Source of the DNA: Jingyaoa shaoxingensis
GTDB lineage: Bacteria; Bacillota; Clostridia; Lachnospirales; Lachnospiraceae
DNA: 64,000 nucleotides
Assembly: GCF_014385005.1 (NCBI RefSeq)
Contig: NZ_JACRSZ010000012.1
Span: 53,173-117,172, forward strand
Direction of reading: 5' to 3'
Part shown: in pieces, positions 45,537 through 56,450 of the stretch
How positions within the stretch are numbered: the stretch's first letter is position 1
How the letters are laid out: each line of letters opens with the position of its first letter
The notes under the pieces: model-generated
Database searches by the model: none
What the model was told of the DNA's origin: nothing
The model's input: the letters and a program-made list of their open reading frames with translations, nothing else
Program-made: the position numbers and the translations under genes

Positions 45537-45571
45537 GAAGCGCGCATCATGTAACACATGATACGCGCTTC
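45537..45571. terminator. 16-bp hairpin after ilvB
   Basis: GAAGCGCGCATCATGT / ACATGATACGCGCTTC with one mismatch and 3-nt loop, 11 bases past the ilvB stop. No T-run on the minus strand; either a poor terminator or an mRNA-stabilising hairpin. Confidence 0.6.
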
Positions 45572-45581
45572 AGTAGTCTTT

Positions 45582-47258
45582 CTATTTCTTCAGATCATCC
45601 TGATCAAAAACTTCTTCTATGGCAGCCCCTGCCGGTACCATTGGAAATACCTTGTCGTCTCTGTCTATCTGACAGTCAATCACAACCGGTCTGCCCAGCG
45701 CAATTGCCTTTTCCAACGTTTCTTTTAAATCGCTCTTCTTTGTCACACGCATGCCAACAGCCCCCAGTGCCTCTGCCAGTTTTACAAAGTCCACTGAATC
45801 ATTTAAAATTGTAGCTGAATAACGTTCTCCGTAAAACAAAGTCTGCCATTGTCTTACCATTCCCAGAACATGGTTATTAATGACTACTTCGATTACCGGA
45901 ATGTTATATCTTGCTGCTGTTGCAACTTCATTCATATTCATGCGGAAACAGCCATCTCCTGCGATGTTGATAACCGTCTTTTCCGGTCTTCCCACCTTGG
46001 CACCGATTGCTGCGCCCAGTCCATATCCCATGGTTCCAAGCCCGCCGGATGTCAGTAACTGATGTGGTTCCTTATACTTATAGTACTGAGCTGCCCACAT
46101 CTGATGCTGTCCTACATCGGTTACTACAATTGCATCACCCTTGGTTACTTTGTAGATCTCTTCCATCACAGCAGGGCCATTCAATGCTTCCTGATCGTAT
46201 TTCAGTGGATATTCCTCTTTCAGTTCCCGAATGCGTTCCATCCACTGTTTATGGGTATTCTTTTCAACCATAGAATTGAGTTTCTTCAGGACCTCTCTTG
46301 CATCGCCCTCTACACTGCAGTCTACCACGATATTTTTATTAATCTCAGCAGGATCAATATCGATATGAAGAACCTTTGCATTCTTGGCAAACTTGGACGC
46401 ATTGCCAACAACACGGTCACTGAAACGGGCACCTACTGCAATCAGAAGATCACATTCTGTAATTCCAAGATTGGTTGCTTTTGTTCCATGCATACCCGCC
46501 ATACCGGTATACTTTTCATCCGTTCCATCAAAAGCGCCCTTTCCCATCAGTGTATCACCGACTGGTGCCTCAATCTTTTCTACCAGCTCTTTTAATTCTT
46601 TCTGCGCATCAGAAATCACTGCCCCGCCGCCTACAAGTACAAACGGTTTCTTTGATTCATTGATCAGTTTTGCTGCCTTTTCCAGATCTTCTGTTCTGAC
46701 ATAATCTGTTTTTCTCTCGATTTTTTCCGGAACTACTGCTTCATATTCTGTTACAGCTGCGGTCACATCCTTCGGAATATCCACCAGAACCGGACCCGGA
46801 CGTCCTTCTTTTGCAATACGGAATGCATTACGGATAGTATCAGCCAGCACTTCTACGTTCTTTACGATATAATTATGCTTAGTGATCGGCATAGTCACAC
46901 CACTGATGTCAATTTCCTGAAAACTGTCTTTTCCAAGAAGCGGAACCCCTACATTGGCTGTGATAGCTACTATAGGAACCGAATCCATGTAAGCGGTTGC
47001 AATACCTGTTACCAGATTCGTTGCCCCAGGACCGGATGTTGCAAGACATACGCCCACTTTACCGGTGGCACGTGCATATCCATCTGCTGCATGAGATGCT
47101 CCCTGCTCATGAGAAGTTAAGATGTGCGTGATCTCCTTGCTGTGTTTGTAAAGTTCATCATAAATATTTAAGATTGCTCCTCCCGGATAACCGAAGATAG
47201 TATCTACTCCCTGTTCCTTCAGACATTCTACGACGATCTGTGATCCATTTAACTTCAT
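45582..47258 (-). CDS. ilvB: Acetolactate synthase large subunit
   Basis: 558 aa ThDP/FAD enzyme of branched-chain amino acid synthesis. ThDP Glu region [18 protein letters not shown] and [35 protein letters not shown], and [20 protein letters not shown] for ThDP-Mg. No ilvN regulatory subunit gene follows; it must be elsewhere. Last gene of leuB-ilvD-ilvB. Confidence 0.95.
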   Translation of the reverse strand: MKLNGSQIVVECLKEQGVDTIFGYPGGAILNIYDELYKHSKEITHILTSHEQGASHAADGYARATGKVGVCLATSGPGATNLVTGIATAYMDSVPIVAITANVGVPLLGKDSFQEIDISGVTMPITKHNYIVKNVEVLADTIRNAFRIAKEGRPGPVLVDIPKDVTAAVTEYEAVVPEKIERKTDYVRTEDLEKAAKLINESKKPFVLVGGGAVISDAQKELKELVEKIEAPVGDTLMGKGAFDGTDEKYTGMAGMHGTKATNLGITECDLLIAVGARFSDRVVGNASKFAKNAKVLHIDIDPAEINKNIVVDCSVEGDAREVLKKLNSMVEKNTHKQWMERIRELKEEYPLKYDQEALNGPAVMEEIYKVTKGDAIVVTDVGQHQMWAAQYYKYKEPHQLLTSGGLGTMGYGLGAAIGAKVGRPEKTVINIAGDGCFRMNMNEVATAARYNIPVIEVVINNHVLGMVRQWQTLFYGERYSATILNDSVDFVKLAEALGAVGMRVTKKSDLKETLEKAIALGRPVVIDCQIDRDDKVFPMVPAGAAIEEVFDQDDLKK

Positions 47259-47273
47259 AAGTATCCCTCCTGA

Positions 47274-48935
47274 CTAAAACTCAAGAATTGCTCCGCGGTT
47301 ACCAGATGTTACCATCTTTGCATAACGTGCCAGATATCCTGTTGTCACCTTTGGTTCCCTTGGCTGCCATTTTGCTTTTCGTGCAGCCAGTTCTTCATCT
47401 GATATTACAAAATCCAGTTTATTTTCCGGAATATTAATCTTAATAATATCCCCTTCTTCTACCAGGGCAATCGGTCCTCCCACTGCCGCTTCCGGTGATA
47501 CATGACCTATCGATGCTCCCCTGGATGCACCACTGAAACGTCCATCTGTGATTAATGCTACAGAAGATCCCAGTCCCATGCCGGCAATAGCTGACGTAGG
47601 ATTCAGCATTTCACGCATACCAGGACCTCCTTTTGGTCCTTCATAACGGATAACAACGACATCTCCCGGTATGATCTTTCCTCCCTTAATTGCCTCAATG
47701 GCATCTTCTTCACAGTCAAAAACTCTTGCCGGTCCTTCATGAACCAGCATCTCAGGAACCACTGCAGAGCGCTTTACAACACCGGAATCCGGTGCCAGAT
47801 TTCCCTTCAGTACAGCAATTCCTCCCGTCTGACTGTATGGATTGTCAATTGGACGGATCACTTCCGGATTCAGATTCTCGCATCCGGCAATGTTCTCTGC
47901 TACAGTCTTGCCGGTAACAGTCATCAAATCGGTATAAAGGAGACTCTTTTTATTCAATTCGTTCATAACAGCATAGACACCGCCAGCCGCATTCAGATCT
48001 TCAATATAAGTCGGGCCTGCCGGTGCCAGATGACACAGGTTCGGTGTTTTCGCACTGATTTCATTAGCAATGTCCATGTTCAGCTCTACGCCTGCTTCAT
48101 GAGCAATTGCCGGAAGGTGCAGCATACTGTTAGTAGAACATCCAAGCGCCATATCTACTGTCAGAGCATTCATAAATGCCTTTTCTGTCATAATATCTCT
48201 TGGCCGGATGTTTTTCTTTACCAGTTCCACAATCTGCATACCGGCGTGCTTTGCAAGCTTAATTCTCTCAGAATATACGGATGGAATCGTTCCATTACCT
48301 TTCAGCCCCATTCCCAGAACTTCTGTCAGGCAGTTCATACTGTTTGCTGTATACATACCAGAACAGGAACCGCTGGTCGGGCAGGTATTGCATTCAAATT
48401 CATAAACATCTTTTTCTGTCATGGTTCCTGCTGCATAGGAGCCTACTGCTTCAAACATGCTGGAAAGGCTTCTTTTCTGTCCTTTTACATGGCCTGCCAG
48501 CATCGGACCACCGCTGACAAAAATAGTTGGGATATTCAGTCTGGCTGCCGCCATCAGAAGTCCCGGTACATTCTTGTCACAGTTTGGGATGCAGACCAGT
48601 GCATCAAACTGATGTGCCATTGCCATACATTCTGTGGAATCTGCAATCAGATCTCTGGTTACCAGAGAATATTTCATACCAACATGGCCCATGGCAATAC
48701 CGTCGCAGACTGCGATAGCCGGGAATTCTCTCGGCACTCCTCCTGCCAGGGCTACGCCCATCTTTACTGCTTCTGTAATCTTATCCAGGTTCATATGTCC
48801 CGGCACAATCTCATTATAGGAATTAACAATACCGATTAATGGCTTGTCCATTTCTTCCTGTGTCAGTCCCAGTGCGTTAAACAGGGATCTGTGTGGGGCC
48901 TGCTGCATCCCCTTTTTTACTGCGTCACTTCTCAT
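47274..48935 (-). CDS. ilvD: Dihydroxy-acid dehydratase
   Basis: 554 aa from ATG 48935, seven bases from AGGCGG. Fe-S enzyme: cysteines in [19 protein letters not shown] and [19 protein letters not shown], and [19 protein letters not shown] near the end. Converts dihydroxy acids to 2-oxo acids for Val/Ile/Leu. Confidence 0.97.
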   Translation of the reverse strand: MRSDAVKKGMQQAPHRSLFNALGLTQEEMDKPLIGIVNSYNEIVPGHMNLDKITEAVKMGVALAGGVPREFPAIAVCDGIAMGHVGMKYSLVTRDLIADSTECMAMAHQFDALVCIPNCDKNVPGLLMAAARLNIPTIFVSGGPMLAGHVKGQKRSLSSMFEAVGSYAAGTMTEKDVYEFECNTCPTSGSCSGMYTANSMNCLTEVLGMGLKGNGTIPSVYSERIKLAKHAGMQIVELVKKNIRPRDIMTEKAFMNALTVDMALGCSTNSMLHLPAIAHEAGVELNMDIANEISAKTPNLCHLAPAGPTYIEDLNAAGGVYAVMNELNKKSLLYTDLMTVTGKTVAENIAGCENLNPEVIRPIDNPYSQTGGIAVLKGNLAPDSGVVKRSAVVPEMLVHEGPARVFDCEEDAIEAIKGGKIIPGDVVVIRYEGPKGGPGMREMLNPTSAIAGMGLGSSVALITDGRFSGASRGASIGHVSPEAAVGGPIALVEEGDIIKINIPENKLDFVISDEELAARKAKWQPREPKVTTGYLARYAKMVTSGNRGAILEF

Positions 48936-49034
48936 GATCATTCCGCCTTTCTGTTTCATTCATTGATTCTCCAGGACTGTTTCCTATATCACATATTCAT
49001 CAGCCCCGTTGACTCTGTACACTCTCTATATTTT

Positions 49035-50117
49035 CTATACTCTCTCTGCAATCAGTCTGCCCATTTCTTTGCAGCCGACCTTCGTACATCCCTCCGACAT
49101 AATGTCTCCGGTCCGGTATCCGTCTTTTAATACCTGGGATACAGCATTCTCAATGGCATCTGCCGCCTCATCCAGATTCAATGAAAAACGAAGCATCATA
49201 GCTGCTGATAAAATGGTTGCAATTGGATTGGCAATATCTTTTCCTGCAATATCCGGTGCAGAACCATGGCTTGGTTCATACAAACCGAAACTGGTCTCAT
49301 TCAGACTGGCTGATGACAACATACCGATAGATCCGGTCACCATGCTGGCTTCGTCGGATAAAATATCTCCAAACATGTTTTCCGTCAGAATTACATCAAA
49401 CTGCTTTGGATCCCGCACCAGCTGCATAGCGCAGTTATCTACCAGCATATGTTCCAGTGTCACTTCCGGATAGTCTTTTGCCACTTCTTCCACTACGCTT
49501 CTCCATAATCTGGAGGAATCCAGCACGTTTGCCTTATCTACGCTGGTAACTTTCTTCCTTCTCTTCATGGCAATGTCAAATCCACGTTTTGCAATTCTGC
49601 GAATCTCATTTTCATCGTAAGTCAGGGTATCAATTGCTTTCTTTACCCCGTTCTCTTCTACGGTCTTTCTTTCTCCAAAATACAGACCGCCGGTCAGTTC
49701 TCTCATAATCATCATATCGAATCCGTCGCCGATGATCTCATCACGAAGTGGGCAGGCGTCTTTTAATTCTTTATAAAGATATGCCGGTCTTAAATTAGCG
49801 AAAAGGTTCAGCGATTTGCGAAGCTTTAACAGCCCTGCTTCCGGTCTCCTGGATGGTTCCAATTTGTACCACGGAGATGTCTTCGCATCTCCTCCAATAG
49901 AGCCCATCAGTACGGCATCATTCTTCTTCGCAGTCTCGATGGTCTCATCTGTAAGCGGTATTCCATGCACATCAATGGATGCGCCACCCATTAACAGCTT
50001 AGTATAGTTCAGCGTGAACCCAAACTTCTTTCCCGCAGTATCCAGAACCTGAACTGCCTGTTCCACAATCTCCGGTCCGATTCCGTCTCCCGGAATCAAT
50101 GCAACATTGTAACTCAT
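49035..50117 (-). CDS. leuB: 3-isopropylmalate dehydrogenase
   Basis: 360 aa. [46 protein letters not shown], and [20 protein letters not shown]. Oxidises and decarboxylates isopropylmalate for leucine. First gene of leuB-ilvD-ilvB; no T-box or leader peptide is visible upstream. leuA/C/D are not in the window. Confidence 0.97.
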   Translation of the reverse strand: MSYNVALIPGDGIGPEIVEQAVQVLDTAGKKFGFTLNYTKLLMGGASIDVHGIPLTDETIETAKKNDAVLMGSIGGDAKTSPWYKLEPSRRPEAGLLKLRKSLNLFANLRPAYLYKELKDACPLRDEIIGDGFDMMIMRELTGGLYFGERKTVEENGVKKAIDTLTYDENEIRRIAKRGFDIAMKRRKKVTSVDKANVLDSSRLWRSVVEEVAKDYPEVTLEHMLVDNCAMQLVRDPKQFDVILTENMFGDILSDEASMVTGSIGMLSSASLNETSFGLYEPSHGSAPDIAGKDIANPIATILSAAMMLRFSLNLDEAADAIENAVSQVLKDGYRTGDIMSEGCTKVGCKEMGRLIAERV

Positions 50118-50170
50118 AAATATACACTCCTCCTAATGAACATACCCACTCTTATAAATATGTTCTATTA

Positions 50171-50204
50171 TAAAACAAAGGACACAGCACTGATGCTCTG
50201 TCCT
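50171..50204 (-). terminator. yajC terminator
   Basis: GGACAGAGCA / TGCTGTGTCC stem followed on the minus strand by TTTGTTTTA. Confidence 0.85.
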
Positions 50205-50225
50205 CCGCGTTTTTACTGCTTATTA

Positions 50226-50531
50226 TTATTCAGCATCTGCTTTCTCTACTTCTGAGATAGCAGCTTTTTTCATTGGGATTCTGCAATTCTTGTTGCTGCC
50301 AAACTCAACTATTACGTCTTCCTCTGTAATGTCAATGACAACACCGTAAAAACCGCTTGTTGTTACTACGCTGTCTCCGACTTCCAGTTCTGAAAGCATC
50401 GCATTGAGGCGTTTCTGTTCCTTCTTCTGTGGTCTGATTGCGAAAAAGTACATTGCACCGCCAATGACGACTACGTAAACCAGCAGGAGTAACATTCCTC
50501 CGCCGGAAGATGCTTCTGTTAATAAATTCAT
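50226..50531 (-). CDS. yajC: Preprotein translocase subunit YajC
   Basis: 101 aa. One N-terminal membrane helix (GMLLLLVYVVVIGGAMYFFA) and the motif RPQKKEQKRLNAMLSEL, then GDSVVTTSGFYGVV. Accessory Sec subunit. Follows tgt, the common tgt-yajC order. Confidence 0.95.
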   Translation of the reverse strand: MNLLTEASSGGGMLLLLVYVVVIGGAMYFFAIRPQKKEQKRLNAMLSELEVGDSVVTTSGFYGVVIDITEEDVIVEFGSNKNCRIPMKKAAISEVEKADAE

Positions 50532-50564
50532 GTGATTTTCCTCCGTTTTATTTTGCTAAAATTT

Positions 50565-50591
50565 GTATCTGTTCAGTACTTTCACAGATAC
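50565..50591 (-). repeat. Hairpin in the tgt-yajC gap
   Basis: GTATCTGT / ACAGATAC stem, extendable with AAATT/AATTT past a one-base bulge; in the 105-base gap, no T-run. Confidence 0.45.
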
Positions 50592-50636
50592 TAAAATTCT
50601 CCGTACTGTTAATAATACACAAAAATGACATTATCA

Positions 50637-51767
50637 TCAAGTAGTTTCTTCAAATCCGGCAAGTTTTTTTGCTTTGTACTCCTTAAACTGGCCTTTTTCA
50701 ATAGCATCACGAATCTCTTCCATCATATGATTGTAGAAATAGAGATTGTGCAATACACAGAGACGCATACCAAGCATTTCTTTTGCTTTTAACAGATGAC
50801 GGATATAAGCTCGGCTATAATGTCTGCAGGCCGGGCACTGACATCCTTCTTCGATCGGCTGATCATCCAGCTCGTATTTGGCATTAAACAGATTCAGTTT
50901 GCCATGGTTCGTATATACATGACCGTGACGACCATTTCTGCTTGGATATACACAATCAAAGAAATCAATACCTCTCTCCACGCCTTCCAGAATATTGGCC
51001 GGTGTACCGACTCCCATCAAGTAGGTTGGCTTGTTCTGTGGCAGGTACGGTACTACTTCATCCAGAATATGATACATCTCTTCATGACTTTCTCCCACTG
51101 CCAGTCCGCCTACTGCATAACCATCCAGATCCAGTTCGGCGATCTGCTGTGCATGTTCGATACGAATATCTTCATAAATAGCACCCTGATTGATGCCAAA
51201 CAGCATCTGATGCTGGTTAATGGTATCTGGCAGGTTATTCAGACGAGCCATCTCTGTCTTACACCGCTTCAGCCATCTGGTGGTGCGTTCTACTGATTTT
51301 CTTACATAATCACGTTCAGCTACACTGGACGGGCATTCATCAAATGCCATAGCAATCGTAGATGCCAGATTGGACTGGATCTGCATACTCTCTTCCGGTC
51401 CCATAAAAATTTTTCTTCCATCTACATGGGAGTTAAAATATACCCCCTCTTCTTTGATCTTACGCAGTCCTGCCAGAGAAAAAACCTGAAATCCACCCGA
51501 ATCTGTCAGAATCGGCTTATCCCAGTTCATGAATTTGTGCAATCCGCCAAGCTGCTTTACTACTTTATCTCCCGGTCTGACATGCAGATGGTAGGTATTA
51601 GATAACTCTACCTGAGTGCCGATCTCCTGCAAGTCTGTAGTGGCTACCGCACCCTTGATAGCTGCTGCCGTACCTACATTCATAAATACCGGAGTCTGAA
51701 TCGTGCCGTGTACTGTCTCAAGCCGGGCACGCTTTGCTTTTCCTTCTGTTGCTAAAATCTGGTACAT
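50637..51767 (-). CDS. tgt: tRNA-guanine (queuine) transglycosylase
   Basis: 376 aa. Exchanges G34 for a queuine precursor in tRNAs with GUN anticodons. Catalytic Asp in ILTDSGGFQVFSL, second in FFDCVYPSRNGRHGHVYT, and the zinc site CQCPACRHYSRAYIRHLLKA. RBS CAGGAGG. Confidence 0.97.
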   Translation of the reverse strand: MYQILATEGKAKRARLETVHGTIQTPVFMNVGTAAAIKGAVATTDLQEIGTQVELSNTYHLHVRPGDKVVKQLGGLHKFMNWDKPILTDSGGFQVFSLAGLRKIKEEGVYFNSHVDGRKIFMGPEESMQIQSNLASTIAMAFDECPSSVAERDYVRKSVERTTRWLKRCKTEMARLNNLPDTINQHQMLFGINQGAIYEDIRIEHAQQIAELDLDGYAVGGLAVGESHEEMYHILDEVVPYLPQNKPTYLMGVGTPANILEGVERGIDFFDCVYPSRNGRHGHVYTNHGKLNLFNAKYELDDQPIEEGCQCPACRHYSRAYIRHLLKAKEMLGMRLCVLHNLYFYNHMMEEIRDAIEKGQFKEYKAKKLAGFEETT

Positions 51768-51805
51768 AGATCCTCCTGTTTTGCGACTTATAATCGTAAT
51801 ATCAT

Positions 51806-51949
51806 GTTACTGTTCACAGCCACCGTTTCGCAAGGTGTTTTCTGTGAGCGATGGTCACAAAAAGCCTGAGACATACAGCACAAAATCCTGTTTTTACATG
51901 ATTTCTATGCATTGCGAAGCGTGTTGCCGGTCACGGAGTGAACAGTAAC
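51806..51949. repeat. Palindromic intergenic element, ~144 bp
   Basis: Perfect 12-bp ends GTTACTGTTCAC (51806-51817) and GTGAACAGTAAC (51938-51949); inner arms (CCACCGTTTCGCAAGG near the left, GCGAAGCGTGTTGCCGG near the right) are partly complementary. No coding capacity. It fills the tgt / activase intergenic region and looks like a MITE- or REP-type repeat. Confidence 0.6.
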
Positions 51950-51989
51950 TATCGTACCACGTTTATAAAAATTTTACAATATCTACAAC

Positions 51990-52018
51990 TTGATCTTCCA
52001 GATAATTTGTCGTATACT
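51990..52018 (+). promoter_or_regulatory. Promoter for the activase-like gene
   Basis: TTGATC (51990-51995), 17 bases, TATACT (52013-52018), 65 bases before the start. Confidence 0.6.
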
Positions 52019-52082
52019 GTCTCAGATAAACGTTTCTAAAATACATTTAATAGGTAACTTGTTTTATGGAGGTTTATTTTTA

Positions 52083-55000
52083 ATGAACAATGTAACAACA
52101 CATAGATTAGGTATTGACATCGGTTCTACTACCGTTAAGATTGCGATCCTGGATGAACAGGATCATCTTCTTTTTGCAGACTATGAACGTCATTATGCCA
52201 ATATTCAGGAAACACTGGCAAGTCTCCTGCAGAAGGCGGAGGCACAGCTTGGTACCCTTCAGGTTGCTCCGGTAATCACCGGTTCCGGCGGTCTGGCCCT
52301 TGCCAAGAATATGGAAGTTCCTTTTGTACAGGAAGTTATTGCTGTATCCTCTTCCATATCCCATTACATACCTCAGACAGATGTGGCTATTGAGCTGGGC
52401 GGTGAGGATGCCAAGATCATCTATTTTGACAACGGCAATATTGAACAGCGTATGAACGGTATCTGCGCAGGTGGTACCGGTTCTTTTATCGATCAGATGG
52501 CCTCTCTCCTGCAGACAGACGCCACCGGTCTGAATGAGTATGCGAAGAATTATCAGTCCTTATATTCCATTGCAGCCAGATGTGGTGTATTTGCCAAAAG
52601 TGATATTCAGCCGCTGATCAACGAAGGAGCTACCAAAGAGGATCTGTCTGCTTCCATTTTCCAGGCAGTGGTGAATCAGACCATCAGTGGTCTTGCCTGT
52701 GGTAAACCAATCCGTGGACATGTGGCATTCCTCGGCGGTCCACTCCACTTTTTATCCGAGTTAAAGGCATCCTTTATCCGTACTCTGAAGCTGGATGACG
52801 AGCATGCCATTACCCCGCAGAACTCTCATCTGTTCGCAGCCATTGGTTCTGCCCTGAACAGTCATCTGAAAGCTGTCACTACTACAGATGCTCTGATTAC
52901 CAAACTTTCTAAAAAGATTAAGCTAGAGTTCGAAGTAGCCCGTCTGGAGCCATTGTTTGCTTCTCAGAAAGATTATGATGCTTTCCATGAACGTCAAAGT
53001 CAGTACAATGTCATGACAGATGATCTGAGTACTTATGAAGGCAACTGTTTCCTGGGTATTGATGCCGGTTCTACTACCACCAAAGCAGCACTGGTAGGAG
53101 AAGACGGTTCTCTTCTGTATTCTTTTTACAGTAACAATAACGGAAGTCCGTTAAAGACAACCATCCGTGCAATTCAGGAGATCTATTCTCTTATGCCGTC
53201 GAAGGCAAAGATCGTTCGTTCCTGTTCTACCGGATATGGAGAAGCACTGATTAAGGCTGCCCTGATGCTGGATGAGGGCGAGGTAGAAACAGTCTCCCAT
53301 TATACTGCCGCCGCATTCTTTGATCCTGAAGTAGACTGTATCCTGGACATCGGTGGTCAGGATATGAAGTGTATCAAGATCAAGAATCAGACCGTAGACA
53401 GTGTGCAGTTAAACGAAGCTTGTTCCTCCGGATGTGGTTCTTTCATTGAAACCTTTGCAAAATCCCTGAATTACAGTGTCAGTGACTTTGCAAAAGAAGC
53501 ATTGTTCGCTCAACACCCGATTGATCTGGGTACCCGCTGTACCGTATTTATGAATTCCAAGGTAAAGCAGGCACAAAAAGAAGGGGCTTCCGTTGCAGAT
53601 ATCTCTGCCGGTCTGGCTTATTCTGTTATTAAAAATGCCTTATATAAAGTAATCAAAGTATCTGATGCTTCTTCTCTCGGAAAACACATCGTGGTACAGG
53701 GTGGTACATTCTATAACGATGCTGTTCTTCGCAGCTTTGAGCGTATTGCAGGATGCGAAGCCATCCGTCCGGATATTGCCGGTATCATGGGTGCTTTCGG
53801 CGCAGCTCTTATTGCAAGAAACCGTTACCATGGTGAGAAAACTACTATGCTGACAATCGATCAGATCAATGCCCTGACTTTTACCACCAAGATGGCCAAA
53901 TGTAAGGGTTGTACGAACCAATGTCGTCTGACCATCAACCGTTTCTCCGGAGGACGCCAGTTTGTCAGTGGCAACCGCTGCGAACGTGGTCTTGGAAAAG
54001 AAAAGAAAAATACGGACATTCCAAACTTATTTGAATTTAAAAATCAGCTGCTCTTCTCCTATGAGCCGCTGTCTGAGGAACAGGCTTTCCGCGGCACTGT
54101 CGGTATTCCGAGAGTCCTAAATATGTACGAAAATTATCCTTTCTGGTTCAAGTTTTTCACTAAACTTGGTTACCGTGTGGTACTCTCCCCGGCATCTACC
54201 AGAAAGATTTATGAACTGGGTATTGAATCCATTCCAAGTGAGTCCGAATGCTATCCGGCCAAACTGGCACATGGCCATATAGAATGGCTGATCCAACAGG
54301 GAGTGCATTTTATTTTCTATCCGGCCATTCCATATGAACGAAATGAGTTCCCGGATTCCAATAACCATTATAACTGTCCGATCGTTACCTCTTATTCTGA
54401 AAATATCAAGAATAATGTGGAAGAACTGCGCAGTGAACATATTGATTTTCGCAATCCGTTCATGGCTTTCACCAGTGTGGACACCGTAACTTCTCAGCTG
54501 ATTAAAGCATTTCCTGAGATCCCGGCTTCCGAGATCAAAGAGGCTGCACAGCTTGGATGGGAGGAACTGACAAAGACACGTGAGACTATGTATCGAAAAG
54601 GTGAAGAAACCATTGCCTGGCTGAAGGCACACGGTAAGCATGGCATTGTTCTCGCCGGTCGTCCTTATCATATTGACAATGAGATTAACCATGGTATTCC
54701 GGAACTAATCACCTCCTATGGTATTGCCGTTCTGACTGAAGACTCTGTTTCTCATCTGCATCAGCCGGAACGACCTCTGATTGTCAGTGACCAGTGGATG
54801 TATCACAGCCGTCTGTATGCCGCTGCAAACTATGTAAAAACAGTGGATTTCCTGGACCTGATTCAGTTGAACTCTTTTGGATGTGGTCTGGATGCCGTCA
54901 CTACTGATCAGGTAAATGATATTCTGTCCGGTTCCGGCAAGATCTATACCTGCCTGAAGATCGATGAGGTCAACAACCTGGGAGCTGCCCGTATCCGTGT

Positions 55001-56312
55001 ACGTTCTCTGATTGCTGCAATCCGTGCTAAAAAGGAACAGAATGAACAGCGTAAGATTATTCCATCCAGCATTGAAAAAGCGGTCTTTACACCAGAGATG
55101 CGTAAGGAATATACTATCCTTTGTCCGCAGATGTCTCCGATCCATTTTGATCTGCTGGTTCCTGCATTTAAGACCTGTGGATATAACATTGAAGTGCTTC
55201 ATAACGATGGACGTGAAGCCGTTGATATGGGACTGAAATATGTCAACAACGATGCCTGCTATCCATCTTTGATGGTGGTCGGTCAGATTATGGATGCGGT
55301 ATTGTCCGGCAAATATGATCTGTCCAAAACTGCTATTCTTATGACTCAGACAGGTGGTGGATGCCGTGCTACCAACTACATTGGCTTTATCCGCCGCGCG
55401 CTGGAAAAAGCAGGACATCCTGACATTCCGGTAATTTCCCTGAATGTCAGCGGACTGGAAAAACAGCCTGGTTTTCAGATCACGCTTTCTCTGCTGACGA
55501 AAGGTATGTATGGTGTGGTATTTGGTGATATCTTCATGCGCTGTCTGTACCGCATGCGTCCGTACGAGGCAGTGCCTGGTTCTGCCAATGCCATGCATGA
55601 GAAATGGAAGAAGAAATGTATTGAATTTCTGTGTCTGAAAAATCCGACTTATTTCGGATTTACTAAACTCTGCCGCGAGATCATTGCAGATTTTGACAAT
55701 CTGCCAATTCTGGATATCCAGAAGCCGCGCGTCGGTATCGTTGGTGAGATTCTGGTTAAGTTCATGCCGGCTGCCAACAACTATCTGGTAGAACTTCTGG
55801 AATCCGAAGGTGCAGAAGCTGTGGTACCGGATCTGCTGGATTTCCTGTTCTACTGCTTCTACAACTCCAACTTTAAGGCAAAAGAACTTGGTATGAGCAA
55901 GCGTACTGCTTTCCTGTGTAATTCAGGAATCAAGTTCCTGGAATTTATCCGTGGTACCTCCAGAAAAGAGTTTGCAAAGAGCAAGCACTTCTCTACTCCG
56001 GCAGATATCAGGGAACTGGCTGAATATGCCAAACCGATTGTTTCTCTTGGCAACCAGACCGGTGAAGGATGGTTCCTGACCGGAGAAATGATGGAACTAA
56101 TTCATGAAGGTGTGAATAATATCGTCTGCACACAGCCATTTGGCTGCCTTCCAAACCATGTGGTAGGAAAAGGTGTTATTAAAGAAATCCGCCGGCAGTA
56201 TCCACTGGCTAATATCGTAGCTATCGACTACGACCCGGGTGCCAGTGAAGTTAACCAGTTGAACCGTATCAAGCTGATGCTGAGTACGGCACAAAGAAAT
56301 CTGAAGAAATAA
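52083..56312 (+). CDS. 2-hydroxyacyl-CoA dehydratase activase-like protein (two BcrA/D ATPase domains + DUF2229)
   Basis: 1409 aa from ATG 52083 (GGAGG ten bases upstream). Two tandem ASKHA ATPase domains: first with [14 protein letters not shown] and [16 protein letters not shown], second with [16 protein letters not shown] and [17 protein letters not shown]; each has the Cys expected to share a [4Fe-4S] cluster. Then [15 protein letters not shown] (a further Cys site), DUF2229 and a C-terminal part like the dehydratase subunits ([15 protein letters not shown]). Predicted ATP-driven electron donor. No dehydratase genes are adjacent; it stands alone with its own promoter. Confidence 0.92.
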   Translation: MNNVTTHRLGIDIGSTTVKIAILDEQDHLLFADYERHYANIQETLASLLQKAEAQLGTLQVAPVITGSGGLALAKNMEVPFVQEVIAVSSSISHYIPQTDVAIELGGEDAKIIYFDNGNIEQRMNGICAGGTGSFIDQMASLLQTDATGLNEYAKNYQSLYSIAARCGVFAKSDIQPLINEGATKEDLSASIFQAVVNQTISGLACGKPIRGHVAFLGGPLHFLSELKASFIRTLKLDDEHAITPQNSHLFAAIGSALNSHLKAVTTTDALITKLSKKIKLEFEVARLEPLFASQKDYDAFHERQSQYNVMTDDLSTYEGNCFLGIDAGSTTTKAALVGEDGSLLYSFYSNNNGSPLKTTIRAIQEIYSLMPSKAKIVRSCSTGYGEALIKAALMLDEGEVETVSHYTAAAFFDPEVDCILDIGGQDMKCIKIKNQTVDSVQLNEACSSGCGSFIETFAKSLNYSVSDFAKEALFAQHPIDLGTRCTVFMNSKVKQAQKEGASVADISAGLAYSVIKNALYKVIKVSDASSLGKHIVVQGGTFYNDAVLRSFERIAGCEAIRPDIAGIMGAFGAALIARNRYHGEKTTMLTIDQINALTFTTKMAKCKGCTNQCRLTINRFSGGRQFVSGNRCERGLGKEKKNTDIPNLFEFKNQLLFSYEPLSEEQAFRGTVGIPRVLNMYENYPFWFKFFTKLGYRVVLSPASTRKIYELGIESIPSESECYPAKLAHGHIEWLIQQGVHFIFYPAIPYERNEFPDSNNHYNCPIVTSYSENIKNNVEELRSEHIDFRNPFMAFTSVDTVTSQLIKAFPEIPASEIKEAAQLGWEELTKTRETMYRKGEETIAWLKAHGKHGIVLAGRPYHIDNEINHGIPELITSYGIAVLTEDSVSHLHQPERPLIVSDQWMYHSRLYAAANYVKTVDFLDLIQLNSFGCGLDAVTTDQVNDILSGSGKIYTCLKIDEVNNLGAARIRVRSLIAAIRAKKEQNEQRKIIPSSIEKAVFTPEMRKEYTILCPQMSPIHFDLLVPAFKTCGYNIEVLHNDGREAVDMGLKYVNNDACYPSLMVVGQIMDAVLSGKYDLSKTAILMTQTGGGCRATNYIGFIRRALEKAGHPDIPVISLNVSGLEKQPGFQITLSLLTKGMYGVVFGDIFMRCLYRMRPYEAVPGSANAMHEKWKKKCIEFLCLKNPTYFGFTKLCREIIADFDNLPILDIQKPRVGIVGEILVKFMPAANNYLVELLESEGAEAVVPDLLDFLFYCFYNSNFKAKELGMSKRTAFLCNSGIKFLEFIRGTSRKEFAKSKHFSTPADIRELAEYAKPIVSLGNQTGEGWFLTGEMMELIHEGVNNIVCTQPFGCLPNHVVGKGVIKEIRRQYPLANIVAIDYDPGASEVNQLNRIKLMLSTAQRNLKK

Positions 56313-56320
56313 AGAATCTC

Positions 56321-56358
56321 AAGGCAGTGATTCCATGTAGATATGGAGTTGCTGCCTT
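56321..56358 (+). terminator. Hairpin after the activase-like gene
   Basis: AAGGCAG / CTGCCTT with inner TCCAT/ATGGA, 8 bases past the stop codon; no T-run. Confidence 0.5.
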
Positions 56359-56379
56359 ACGTGCCATGCCAGATGCCAG

Positions 56380-56435
56380 ATAAAAACAAGGACGAGAGTT
56401 TCATGGCATTTCTAATCCACAAACCTCTCGTCCTT
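56380..56435 (-). terminator. Terminator of the zorB-like gene
   Basis: AAGGACGAGAG / CTCTCGTCCTT 11-bp stem with a ~26-nt loop, followed on the minus strand by GTTTTTAT. It ends the hisH-to-zorB gene string. Confidence 0.78.
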
Positions 56436-56450
56436 ACTTTATTATTTCTT

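Noticed and set aside
50118..50225. T-box or leader-peptide attenuator for leuB-ilvD-ilvB
   Set aside because: Only the yajC terminator hairpin and a short gap are present; no T-box sequence or run of Leu codons.
51806..51949. CRISPR repeat or array
   Set aside because: One palindromic unit only, no spacers and no cas genes; no CRISPR array was seen anywhere in the window.
54705..55598. 297-codon open frame on the minus strand inside the activase-like gene
   Set aside because: It is the antisense shadow of a strongly conserved coding region; its translation has no recognisable domain and no ribosome binding site.
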